Shown here: positions 17,866 through 25,576 of the stretch, one piece after another
Numbering within the stretch: the stretch's first letter is position 1
Layout of the letters: the number at the start of each line of letters is the position of its first letter
Program-made: the position numbers and the translations under genes
Assembly (NCBI RefSeq): GCF_963360655.1
Contig: NZ_OY725717.1
Span: forward strand, 1 to 64,000
Origin: Collinsella aerofaciens
Lineage (GTDB): Bacteria; Actinomycetota; Coriobacteriia; Coriobacteriales; Coriobacteriaceae
Length of the DNA stretch: 64,000 bases
Direction: 5' to 3'
Notes under the pieces: generated by a model
The model's database searches: none
Told to the model about the DNA's origin: nothing
The model's input: only the letters and a program-made list of their open reading frames with translations

Positions 17866-19263
17866 TCAGGCCCCGCACAGGGGGACCGCGATGGTGGCCA
17901 CCGCGCCGCCCGAGGGGCTGTTGGCGAGCGAGGCGGAGCCCCCGTGGGCGCTCGCGGCCTCGGAGGCGACGTGGAGGCCGAGCCCGTAATGGCGGCCTCC
18001 GTCGCGCGAGGAGCGGGAGGAGTCGTCTGTGAAGAGGCGCTCGCAGCCGCGTTCGAGGGCGGCGGGAGAGAAGCCCGGTCCGTCGTCGGACACCTCGAAG
18101 ACGAGGTGTCCGCCCGCGACGTCGCAGGAGACCGCCACGCGCGAGCGCGCGTGCTCGGCGGCGTTGGCCACGAGGTTCGCGGCGGCTCGCGCCAGGGCGG
18201 TTCGGTCGAGCGGGGCCTCGGGCGCGCCCGCGACAGCGGGGCCCGTGGCCGCGTCGAGCGTCACGCCTCGCGCCCGGGCGATCTGGGCGGCCTCGGCGAG
18301 GACCTGCTCGCAGAGCTCGGCCGGCCGCATGGGGGCCCTCTCCGCCCCGCCGGACCCGCGCGAGGCCTCGATGAGCAGGCGCACGTAGCCGTCGAGCCTT
18401 TCGACACTGCCGGCTATGTCGCGCGCGGCGGCCGCGAGGTCGGCGTCTTTCTCGTCTTCCAGCTCCTCCGCCACGAAGTCGGCGTTGGCGCGCAGCACGG
18501 TGAGCGGCGTCTTGAGGTCGTGGGCGAGCGACGCCACCTGCTCGCGCTGCCCCCGCTCCGCGGCCCAGCGGGCCTCGAGCGACTCGGCGAGGGAGGTCCG
18601 CATGGCGTCCATCGCGGCGAGGACGTCGTTCACCTCGCGCACGTTGGTGCTGCCGACCGCGAAGTCGAGCTCCCCCGCGCCGACGCGCCCCGCCGCCTCC
18701 GCGAGCGGCGCCATCTTGCGCGAGATCACGCGGCTCGCGCGGCGCGCCACGAGCGCGAGCGCGAGCGCGCTTCCCGCCGCGGCGCCGACGAGCATGAGGT
18801 TCTGCGGGTTGGGAAGCAGGCCGGCGAGGTCGCGCGAGACCCACTGCGGCAGGTACTCGCTGACGAGCGCGCATGCCCCGCCGCCCTTGAGCGGGAACGC
18901 GGCGTAGGTGAGGCCCGAGCCCCCGCCCTCGATCTCCACTGTGCCCGGATCAGCGGCGAGTGCCGCACGGGCCATTTCCGTCGCGTCCTCGAGCCGCGTG
19001 CCCTCGAGGTCTGTCATCAGCACGTATCCGTCCTTGTTCAGGATGAGGTAGCGGTACGCCGTCGGCACGTCCTGCTGCCCGCAGACTCCGTCGCGTGCCA
19101 GGCCCTCCGCGACCTCGCGCGCATTGGCCGGCCCCCAGCTTGCCTCGTAGACGAAGCCCGCGTTGATCGCCGCGGAGAGCGCCATGAACGAGGCGAGCCA
19201 CGCCGTGGCGACCGCCGCGAACGCGTAGGCGAAGTAGCGCGCGATGACGAAGGAGAGCGGCAT
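17866..19263 (-). CDS. Sensor histidine kinase of the LanFEG-linked two-component system
   Basis: Membrane sensor kinase of 465 aa: a TM helix near the N terminus, an extracytoplasmic domain of about 130 residues with three Cys, a second TM (about residues 163-180), HAMP, an H-box with SLAHDLKTPLT, an N-box with NLVANAAEHA, DDGPGF and a GLGLHVA G2 box. It presumably phosphorylates the response regulator encoded upstream. An overlapping GTG at 19302 is an alternative start; ATG 19263 begins right at the hydrophobic segment. It is in a GC-richer operon with an antimicrobial-peptide-type ABC transporter, so a bacteriocin or cell-envelope signal is the likely input (inference). Confidence 0.93.
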   Translation of the reverse strand: MPLSFVIARYFAYAFAAVATAWLASFMALSAAINAGFVYEASWGPANAREVAEGLARDGVCGQQDVPTAYRYLILNKDGYVLMTDLEGTRLEDATEMARAALAADPGTVEIEGGGSGLTYAAFPLKGGGACALVSEYLPQWVSRDLAGLLPNPQNLMLVGAAAGSALALALVARRASRVISRKMAPLAEAAGRVGAGELDFAVGSTNVREVNDVLAAMDAMRTSLAESLEARWAAERGQREQVASLAHDLKTPLTVLRANADFVAEELEDEKDADLAAAARDIAGSVERLDGYVRLLIEASRGSGGAERAPMRPAELCEQVLAEAAQIARARGVTLDAATGPAVAGAPEAPLDRTALARAAANLVANAAEHARSRVAVSCDVAGGHLVFEVSDDGPGFSPAALERGCERLFTDDSSRSSRDGGRHYGLGLHVASEAASAHGGSASLANSPSGGAVATIAVPLCGA

Positions 19264-19289
19264 GCCCCCGCGACCTCGCGCCCCGGTCC

Positions 19290-19952
19290 TCAAAGCTGCC
19301 ACTTGTACCCCATCCCCCAGACGGTCGCGATCGGATCGGCGCCGGCCTCGGAGAGTTTCCTCCGGGCGCGGCTGACCTGCATGGATATGGCCGCGTCGTC
19401 GGCGTCGCTCTCCCAGCCGAGCACCGCCTCGCGGATCTGCGCGCGGCTCATGACCTGCCCGGGGTGGCGGGCGAGGTACTCGCAGATGGCGTACTCGGTG
19501 GGCGTGAGCGGCACGGCCTCGTCGCCCACGGCGAGGCCGCGCGCCCCGAGGTCGATCCGCACCTCCCCGAAGGAGAGGGCGTGCGAGCGCGGCCGGCGCT
19601 CACGGCGTAGATGGGCCGCGACCTTGGCGCGCAGCTCCGCGGCCCCGAAGGGCTTGCGGACGTAGTCGTCGGCGCCCAGGCCGTAGCCGGCCACGGCGTC
19701 CTCCTCGGCCACGCGCGCGGTCAGGAAGATGATGGGCCCGTCGAAGTCCGGGCGGATCTGCCGCACGAGCTCGAAGCCGTCGAGCCCCGGCATCATGACG
19801 TCGCAGAGCACGAGGTCGAAGCGCGAGAGGTCCGTCCCCGGGACCGCCGTCGGGTCCGCTGCCTTGACGACCTCGTGGCCGTCGCGGCCGAGGACGCGCG
19901 CGAGCGCGTCGAGGATCGCCCGCTCATCATCCACTGCCAGTATCCTCGCCAT
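19290..19952 (-). CDS. OmpR-family response regulator
   Basis: A 220-aa regulator with a receiver domain (acidic pocket DDE near residues 6-8, phospho-Asp in LVLCDVMMPGLDG, Lys in VRKPFG) and a C-terminal winged-helix domain (LTPTEYAICEYLARHPGQVMSRAQI). AGGAGG lies upstream of the ATG. It likely controls its own operon in response to the kinase; no operator could be identified. It follows the 62-aa gene by 45 nt. Confidence 0.95.
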   Translation of the reverse strand: MARILAVDDERAILDALARVLGRDGHEVVKAADPTAVPGTDLSRFDLVLCDVMMPGLDGFELVRQIRPDFDGPIIFLTARVAEEDAVAGYGLGADDYVRKPFGAAELRAKVAAHLRRERRPRSHALSFGEVRIDLGARGLAVGDEAVPLTPTEYAICEYLARHPGQVMSRAQIREAVLGWESDADDAAISMQVSRARRKLSEAGADPIATVWGMGYKWQL

Positions 19953-19997
19953 GTTCGACCTCCTGAAACTCCCGTCGGCATTGTACTTGCGCCGCGC

Positions 19998-20186
19998 TCA
20001 GCGGTCCAGAGCCCCGCGCGCAGCCGCGGGCGCGGGCGCCCACATGGCGATCTCAGGGTTGGGCAGCACGCGGTCGGCGATCGAGCGCGGCGCCGACCCC
20101 CAGCCGGCGTCGAGCAGGGCATTCCCGCCCAGGACGAGCGCTGCGGAGAGGAGGGCGAGCACGGCGGCGAGCGGCTTCCTACGCAT
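19998..20186 (-). CDS. 62-aa single-pass membrane peptide between the transporter and the two-component genes
   Basis: Its ATG overlaps the stop of the upstream permease (ATGCGTAG) and has GGGAGGG just before it, so it is very likely translated. Residues 1-4 are basic (MRRK), 5-22 are a hydrophobic helix or uncleaved signal, and the remaining 40 residues are Ala/Pro-rich with Trp at two places. There is no lipobox Cys, so it is not a LanI-type lipoprotein. I do not recognise a family. It could be a transporter subunit, an immunity peptide or a kinase modulator. Confidence 0.6.
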   Translation of the reverse strand: MRRKPLAAVLALLSAALVLGGNALLDAGWGSAPRSIADRVLPNPEIAMWAPAPAAARGALDR

Positions 20187-20994
20187 CTGCCCTCCCGTCC
20201 TCGAAGCGGCAGAACCAGGCGAGAAGGACGGCGGCGGCTGCCAGGGTGAGCACGAGGCCAGCGAGCGCAGTCGTGAGGAGAGGGCCCGCCGCGCGTGCGG
20301 CGTCGATGAAGGCCTCTACCCCGAGCGACCCCAGGCGCGCGGGCCAGGCGAGCGGCACCCAGCTCAGGGGTGTCGCCAGGGCACCGGTGAGCTCGCCGGT
20401 CATGAGGCCGTGCGCAAGTCCGCCCACTGAGAAGAACGCGAGGAGCATCCCCGCCGCGCCGGCGCCGATGGCGGCGTTGCGGCCGAGGCGCAGGGCCACG
20501 CCGAGCCCCAGCGCGTAGAGGGGCAGGCTGCCCAGCACGATGCCCGCCCAGGCGGCCGCAAGCGGAGCGGGCCCGAGCGGCAGGCGCCCGGCGACGGCGA
20601 GCACGGCCCCGAACACGCCGAGCGCCACGGCCAGCGCGCCCGCGCCGAGCACCGCAAGGGCGAGCAGCTTCGCCGCGACGGCGCGCCCGCGCGAGGGGAC
20701 CGCCGTGAGGTTGGCGAGGCGCCCGGCAGCGCGCTCCTCGTCCACGGCGAGCCCGCAGACGATGGCGGACATGAGCGGCATGAGGGCGCCGAGGAACTGG
20801 GCGTAGGCGTCCGCGCCCAGCGCCGGGTCCCATCGGGTAACGGAGAAGTACTCGCCGCAGGCAAGACCGGCTGCCAGGCCGCAGACGAGGTGCACCGCCG
20901 TGAGCGGGGAGCGCGCCAGGCGCAGGGCCTCGGAGAGCAGGGCCCGCGAGAGAGTCATGCGCGGCGTCGGGTCGGGGAGTCGTGTCACGGCCAT
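20179..20994 (-). CDS. ABC transporter permease, second LanE/LanG-type subunit
   Basis: A 271-aa membrane protein with about six hydrophobic helices and no ATPase motif, the third gene of an ATPase-permease-permease set as in lantibiotic immunity transporters (LanF-LanE-LanG). Its ATG overlaps the preceding permease stop by one base (TGATG). The first helix region carries ARSPLTAVHLVCG. It is extremely rich in Ala, Leu and Gly with nearly all G/C third positions, unlike the housekeeping genes. Confidence 0.85.
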   Translation of the reverse strand: MAVTRLPDPTPRMTLSRALLSEALRLARSPLTAVHLVCGLAAGLACGEYFSVTRWDPALGADAYAQFLGALMPLMSAIVCGLAVDEERAAGRLANLTAVPSRGRAVAAKLLALAVLGAGALAVALGVFGAVLAVAGRLPLGPAPLAAAWAGIVLGSLPLYALGLGVALRLGRNAAIGAGAAGMLLAFFSVGGLAHGLMTGELTGALATPLSWVPLAWPARLGSLGVEAFIDAARAAGPLLTTALAGLVLTLAAAAVLLAWFCRFEDGRADA

Positions 20995-21764
20995 CACCTC
21001 TCCTCGGAGCGCGCGAACCAGGCCGCGCCCGCCGCCGTGAGCGCGGCGAACGCGAGCGCGCAGACCGCAAGGCCCGCCAGCGTGAGCATGCCGTCCGCCG
21101 CGAGCGCCCCGCCGAGCGCCATGTCCGCCGCGAGCGGCTCGCCGCTCGGCAGCACGGGGATGAAGCTCGTAGGGATGACCATGCTCGCCGACGGCGGAAA
21201 GAGCTGCGGCAGCGGCACCAGCGACCAGGCGAACCCGCCCATGAGCTGCGCGGCGAGCGGGCAGAAGATGCCCGCGAGCATGCCGAGCCGCGCCGTGAGG
21301 AAGAGCCCTGCGGGAATCATCCACGCCGCGGTCACCGTGTTGGCGAGCGCGCAGAGGAGCATCGTGAGCGTGCCCGCGGCCGTGAGGCCCTGCGAGGAGA
21401 ACGCCGATCCCGCGAGGTAGATGCCGAAGACCACGAGGTTCGAGAGCGTGCAGAGCGCGAGGCACCAGAGCGCCTTGGCCCACCAGGCGCGCCCGAGCGG
21501 GAAGCCCAGGCCCAGAAGCCCCCGCATCCGCGTGCGCGCGTCCGCCCGCGCGACGCACGCCACCACGAGCGAGAGAGCCACGGGCAGGAAGAGCGCGTAC
21601 CAGTAGTTCCACGCGCTGAAGATCTGCACGCCCCGGTAGGGCATCGAGCCGAGCAGCGGCATCGGCAGCGCCATGAGCACGGCCAGACGAACCGGTGCCG
21701 CGTGGCGCGACTTCAGGGCCTCGGCGCGCAGGCCCGCGAGCAGGCCGCCTTTCTCACCCGTCAT
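20994..21764 (-). CDS. ABC transporter permease, first LanE/MutE-type subunit
   Basis: A 256-aa protein with about six TM helices. The cytoplasmic N terminus (LRAEALKSRHAAPVRLAVLM) resembles the start of lantibiotic-immunity permeases, and the SAWNYWYALFLPVALSLV loop is typical of the MutE/EpiE group. The start overlaps the ATPase gene stop by 4 nt. Such transporters move lantibiotics or similar peptides away from the membrane, giving self-immunity or resistance. Confidence 0.88.
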   Translation of the reverse strand: MTGEKGGLLAGLRAEALKSRHAAPVRLAVLMALPMPLLGSMPYRGVQIFSAWNYWYALFLPVALSLVVACVARADARTRMRGLLGLGFPLGRAWWAKALWCLALCTLSNLVVFGIYLAGSAFSSQGLTAAGTLTMLLCALANTVTAAWMIPAGLFLTARLGMLAGIFCPLAAQLMGGFAWSLVPLPQLFPPSASMVIPTSFIPVLPSGEPLAADMALGGALAADGMLTLAGLAVCALAFAALTAAGAAWFARSEER

Positions 21765-22489
21765 GCCGCCACCTCCCCGCGCGCTCGACGCCCCTCCCGG
21801 CAGACGCTCATGAAGAGCTCCTCAAGGTCCTGCCCGGGCCGAAGCGCATCCTCGTAGGCGAGGCGCCCCCCGCAGATGATGCCGATGGTGTCCGCCATCT
21901 GCTGCACCTCGGAGAGGATGTGGCTCGAGACGATCACCGTCGTGCCCGCCGCCGCGAAGCCGCGGATCTGGTCGCGCAGCTCCTCGATGCCGATGGGGTC
22001 GAGGCCGTTGGTGGGCTCGTCGAGCACGAGCAGGCGCGGCCGGGCGATCAGCGCCAGCGCGAGCCCCAGGCGCTGCCGCATGCCCATCGAGAAGCGCCCG
22101 GCGCGCTTCTTCCCGGTGTCCGCGAGGTCCACGGCGGCGAGCACCTCATCTACGCGGCTCTCGGGAAGGCCCAGCAGCGTGGTGCGCACGCGCAGGTTCT
22201 CGCGCGCGGTGAGGTTGGGGTAGAGCGGCGCGTCCTCGATGAGGCTGCCGATTGCGTAGAGGTCCTCGCGGCGCCAGGCGTGCCCGGCAAAGAGGATCTC
22301 CCCGGCCGTCGGCCGCAGCATCCCGCAGATCATCTTGAGCGTTGTCGACTTGCCGGCGCCGTTGGGACCGAGCAGCCCGTACACCTCGCCCTTGCGGATA
22401 TGAAGGCTCACGTCGGCCACGGCGTCCTGCGCCTGGTCGCCGCGGCCGAAGCGCTTGGTGAGCCCGCGCGTCTCGAGCATGTAACCCAT
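21761..22489 (-). CDS. ABC transporter ATPase, LanF/BcrA type
   Basis: A 242-aa ATPase with Walker [10 protein letters not shown] (about residue 40), Q-loop, signature FSMGMRQRLGLA, Walker B VLDEPTNGLDP and H-loop SSHIL, in the form typical of lantibiotic or bacitracin protection transporters. First gene of the six-gene minus-strand operon. AAAGGA is 7 nt before the ATG. No lantibiotic precursor or synthetase gene is nearby, so this looks like a stand-alone resistance module. Confidence 0.93.
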   Translation of the reverse strand: MGYMLETRGLTKRFGRGDQAQDAVADVSLHIRKGEVYGLLGPNGAGKSTTLKMICGMLRPTAGEILFAGHAWRREDLYAIGSLIEDAPLYPNLTARENLRVRTTLLGLPESRVDEVLAAVDLADTGKKRAGRFSMGMRQRLGLALALIARPRLLVLDEPTNGLDPIGIEELRDQIRGFAAAGTTVIVSSHILSEVQQMADTIGIICGGRLAYEDALRPGQDLEELFMSVCREGRRARGEVAA

Positions 22490-22700
22490 GGGTTTATCCT
22501 TTCTCTTCCGGGCGCGCAGGCCGAGTCGCCGTGCCCGCGCGCCTTACCTTTCGGGTTCACCATCCATGGTGGGGCGCGTTTCTAACGAAGCCGTAACGGC
22601 CGTTGGGTTCTTTTGGCGCCAACCCTTCTCGACCCGCACATCATGATTAATTTGCTTAAGGCAACAACTTTCCCGATCGTTGTATTCACCGAATCAAAAC
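22490..22700. other. Leader region of the ABC/two-component operon
   Basis: Non-coding. GC-rich close to the ATPase start and AT-rich beyond 22620. A palindrome AACGGCCGTT lies near 22590-22605. No clear -35/-10 pair could be assigned on the minus strand; this is the place to look for the response-regulator binding site. Confidence 0.35.
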
Positions 22701-22757
22701 GTGTACATCAGCCACCAAAGATGACGAAAAATGTCGTTTTTGGTGGCTGATGTACAC
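22701..22757. repeat. Perfect 19-bp inverted repeat (intergenic hairpin)
   Basis: Arms at 22701-22719 and 22739-22757 are perfectly complementary; the left arm begins GTGTACATCAGCC. The 19-nt loop contains a further ACGA/TCGT stem, so the whole unit folds as one hairpin. No T-run follows, so a simple terminator is unlikely. It lies at the edge of the GC-rich operon and 129 bp before a lipid-synthesis gene. Confidence 0.85.
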
Positions 22758-22885
22758 AAATGCAGAATCCCGCGCACCCCAGAAGCACCCTCCATATGTC
22801 TGGACTCTCTATGCTTACGCTGGATAGACATCGCCGGAACGGGTATAGTATCGAAAGTTTTGTCGTTAACCAGCGGGGGAGTCCT

Positions 22886-23590
22886 GTGGGCATCAAAAAG
22901 AAGATCAAAAAGGAGCTTATCGGCACTTCCGATTACCCGTCGAATAAGATCTTTACGATCTCCAATTTCATCACCTTTACGCGCCTGATCCTCACCCTGG
23001 TATTTCTGTACCTGTTTGTGACGGATAACAACCGCGTCATCGCCATCGCTATCTACGCCGTTGCCGCCTCCACCGACTGGATGGACGGGCAGATCGCCCG
23101 CATGACTAAGACGGTCTCGTGGCTCGGCAAGGTCATGGATCCCATTTGCGACCGCGCGCTGCTGTTCACCGGCGTGCTGGGACTGGTGGTCCGCGGAGAG
23201 CTGCCCATCTGGGTCTGCGTGCTCATTATTGGCCGCGACATCTATCTGGGCATCGGCACGCTTATCGTGCGTCATTATCACCGTCGCCCCATCGATGTCG
23301 TCTTTCCCGGAAAGATTGCCACTGCGCTGCTCATGACCGGCTTCTCGCTCATGCTGCTCGGGTTCCCCGTTGTTGACGGCCTGCACCTTTTACCTTCAAC
23401 CCTTACGGCCTTCCCGGGCCTCAACGGAAGCTCGGTGCCCCTCGGCATCTTCTTTGTGTACGGCGGCGTGATCTTCTCCATGCTCACGGCTGTCATCTAC
23501 TCCATTAAGGGCGGAGTGGCCATTAAACAGGCTCTCGCGCATCCCGAGGACGAGGACATCGACTTTCTGAACCCTGAAATCGAAGACTGA
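22886..23590 (+). CDS. CDP-alcohol phosphatidyltransferase (PgsA2-like)
   Basis: Membrane enzyme of 234 aa that transfers a phosphatidyl group from a CDP-lipid to an alcohol. The metal-binding motif D(x2)DG(x2)AR(x8)G(x3)D(x3)D is complete at about residues 62-87. There are about five hydrophobic helices. Start: GTG 22886 with GGGGA upstream; earlier in-frame starts run through the promoter and hairpin region. The order with the FHA and MerR genes matches pgsA2-garA-ftsR regions of actinobacteria. The acceptor alcohol is not evident; a second paralogue (pgsA) is at 43.8 kb. Confidence 0.9.
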   Translation: MGIKKKIKKELIGTSDYPSNKIFTISNFITFTRLILTLVFLYLFVTDNNRVIAIAIYAVAASTDWMDGQIARMTKTVSWLGKVMDPICDRALLFTGVLGLVVRGELPIWVCVLIIGRDIYLGIGTLIVRHYHRRPIDVVFPGKIATALLMTGFSLMLLGFPVVDGLHLLPSTLTAFPGLNGSSVPLGIFFVYGGVIFSMLTAVIYSIKGGVAIKQALAHPEDEDIDFLNPEIED

Positions 23591-23656
23591 TTCGTTGGGG
23601 TATGATTACGTACGGTTCATTATTTGCGGCACGTCCGCGATAAGTTAGGGGTTGTC

Positions 23657-24091
23657 ATGGACAACATGGTTAACAATATGCCTCAGAATGATAAGACTGC
23701 TGACGCTACCTGCGTATTCCGCGTGCCTTCAAGCGACGTCACCGTTCCCGACCTCATGGCCAACGTGCGCATCACCGCCCCCGTTCTGTCCATCGTCAAG
23801 GGTCCGCAGACTGGTGCCGCCTTTGAGCTCGAGGACGACGTGACCACCATCGGCCGCGATCCCGCGAACGGCATCTTCCTCAACGACATGACTGTTTCGC
23901 GCAGCCACGCGCGCATTATTCGCGAGGGCCTCGGCGCTCGCATCGAGGACCTGGGCTCGCTCAATGGTACCTGGGTCGACGGTGCCATTGTCAATGCAGC
24001 CCCGCTGCACGACGGTTCTTCCGTTCAGATCGGTACGTTTACGCTCATCTACCACGAGAGCACGCCGGAGCGCATCGAAACCGGTGAGTAG
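23657..24091 (+). CDS. garA: GarA-like FHA-domain protein
   Basis: A 144-aa protein with one FHA domain (about residues 53-128; GRDPANGIFLNDMTVSRSHARI and SLNGTWVDG are the phospho-Thr-binding loops). The N-terminal tail contains TCVFR at residues 18-22, matching the kinase-target T-x-VFR motif of mycobacterial GarA, where phosphorylation closes the FHA domain on its own tail. In actinobacteria GarA controls 2-oxoglutarate/glutamate metabolism. It sits directly before a MerR gene, as in mycobacteria. The symbol is by analogy. ATG 23657 follows AGGGG. Confidence 0.85.
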   Translation: MDNMVNNMPQNDKTADATCVFRVPSSDVTVPDLMANVRITAPVLSIVKGPQTGAAFELEDDVTTIGRDPANGIFLNDMTVSRSHARIIREGLGARIEDLGSLNGTWVDGAIVNAAPLHDGSSVQIGTFTLIYHESTPERIETGE

Positions 24092-24094
24092 GGC

Positions 24095-24973
24095 ATGGCC
24101 GAACGCAACTATCTGAGTATCGGCCAAGTCGTCAACCTACTTCGAGGCGCATACCCCGATCTTTCGAACTCAAAAATTAGATTTCTAGAGGATGAGGGGC
24201 TCATTACCCCTCATCGTACGCCTAAGGGATACCGTCAGTACTCTAAGGAGGACGTTGATCGCCTGGAGGTCATCCTGCACTTGCAGAAGACCCGCTACAT
24301 GCCGCTCAACGTGATTAAGCAGCGCTTGGAAAACGCCACGGACTTGTCAACGCTCGCCTACGAGGTGGGCTTGCTGTCCGATGTTCCGCTCAAGACGGAG
24401 CCCAAGGAGACTAAGCAAAAGCTGCATCCCATCGAGACCATTCCCGATATGCTGGGCGTCGAGATTTCGTTTATCCGTTCGCTCGCCGAGAACGACCTCA
24501 TTCGCATCATCAAGAGTCCGCAGAATCGTGAGCTCGTCGATGGTCGCGATTTCCCGATCATCCGCTACTGCTCCGAGCTGTCACGCTTCCATATCGAGCC
24601 GCGCAACCTGCGTCAGTACGTGTCTTCCGCCAACCGCGAGTCCTCGATGTTTGAGCAGGTGCTCGTGAGCATGCTCGGCATGGATACTTCCGATGACGAG
24701 CGTGACGCCAAGCTCGAGCGTGCGTTTAAGAAGCTTCACGACCTGACGGAGGGCGTGCACACCGCGCTGCTCAAGAACCGCGTTTTTGAGTCGCTCAACG
24801 CCGTGGTCGAGGACGCCGACATCGATGCACTCGATGAGGAAATCACTCGCTCCGAGTCCACCAAGGCCAAAAACGAAGAGACAGTCGCGCCGGCTTCACA
24901 CGAGGATTCTCTCGTAAAGCCGCTCAAGGTCGTCGCCCCTTCGCAATCCGGCACCGTCACCGCGGGCAAGTAA
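24095..24973 (+). CDS. ftsR: MerR-family regulator (FtsR-like)
   Basis: A 292-aa regulator with an N-terminal MerR helix-turn-helix (LSIGQVVNLLRGAYPDLSNSKIRFLEDEGLI; YRQYSKEDVDRL) and a long C-terminal part with a second helical region, like the FtsR group next to garA in actinobacteria, where it activates ftsZ in Corynebacterium. The last 40 residues are polar and probably disordered. It starts 3 nt after the FHA gene. No Cys metal-binding set is seen. Confidence 0.85.
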   Translation: MAERNYLSIGQVVNLLRGAYPDLSNSKIRFLEDEGLITPHRTPKGYRQYSKEDVDRLEVILHLQKTRYMPLNVIKQRLENATDLSTLAYEVGLLSDVPLKTEPKETKQKLHPIETIPDMLGVEISFIRSLAENDLIRIIKSPQNRELVDGRDFPIIRYCSELSRFHIEPRNLRQYVSSANRESSMFEQVLVSMLGMDTSDDERDAKLERAFKKLHDLTEGVHTALLKNRVFESLNAVVEDADIDALDEEITRSESTKAKNEETVAPASHEDSLVKPLKVVAPSQSGTVTAGK

Positions 24974-25013
24974 CAGCTGCCGCTTATCCGGCAACCCATT
25001 GAAAGGTCATGCA

Positions 25014-25544
25014 ATGTACGACTTCGAATCTCAAATCGTCGACATCCCCGACTATCCCGAGCCCGGAGTCATCTTTAAAGACATCACGCCGCTCTTCGGC
25101 AATTCCGAGGCGCTCAAAGCCATGACCGATGCCCTCGCCGAGCACTTTGCCGGCATGGGAATCACCAAGGTCGTAGGTCCCGAGGCTCGCGGCTTTATGG
25201 TGGGCGTTCCCGTGGCCGTCGCTCTGGGCGCCGGCTTTGTTCCCGCACGTAAACCGGGCAAGCTGCCGCGCGAGACCGTAAGCCAGAGCTACGAGCTCGA
25301 GTACGGCACCGATTCAATTGAGATCCATGCCGACGCTATCAGCTCTAAAGATACCGTGTTGATTCTGGACGACTTGGTCGCGACGGGCGGAACCGTCGAG
25401 GCAACAGGTAAACTGGTGCGAGATATGGGCGCAAAGCTTGTGGGCTACGGGTGTATCCTTGAGCTTGCGTTTCTCAACCCGCGCGAGAAGCTCACGTCGA
25501 CTGACGACGATGTTGAGCTCTTTAGCCTGGTGACGGTGGACTAG
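25014..25544 (+). CDS. apt: Adenine phosphoribosyltransferase
   Basis: Salvages adenine to AMP using PRPP. The 176-aa protein has the N-terminal VDIPDYPEPGVIFKDITPLF segment, GPEARGFMVGVPVA, and the PRPP-binding motif VLILDDLVATGGT near residue 120. GAAAGG lies before ATG 25014. It stands between the regulator gene and a cell-wall hydrolase, with short gaps on both sides. Confidence 0.97.
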   Translation: MYDFESQIVDIPDYPEPGVIFKDITPLFGNSEALKAMTDALAEHFAGMGITKVVGPEARGFMVGVPVAVALGAGFVPARKPGKLPRETVSQSYELEYGTDSIEIHADAISSKDTVLILDDLVATGGTVEATGKLVRDMGAKLVGYGCILELAFLNPREKLTSTDDDVELFSLVTVD

Positions 25545-25576
25545 CCGTTACCCTTAGTTACTGGAAAGGAAGCTAC

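Noticed and set aside
17866-22489. A lantibiotic biosynthesis cluster
   Set aside because: No precursor peptide, LanB/C/M or LanT gene could be found on either strand around the immunity-type genes.
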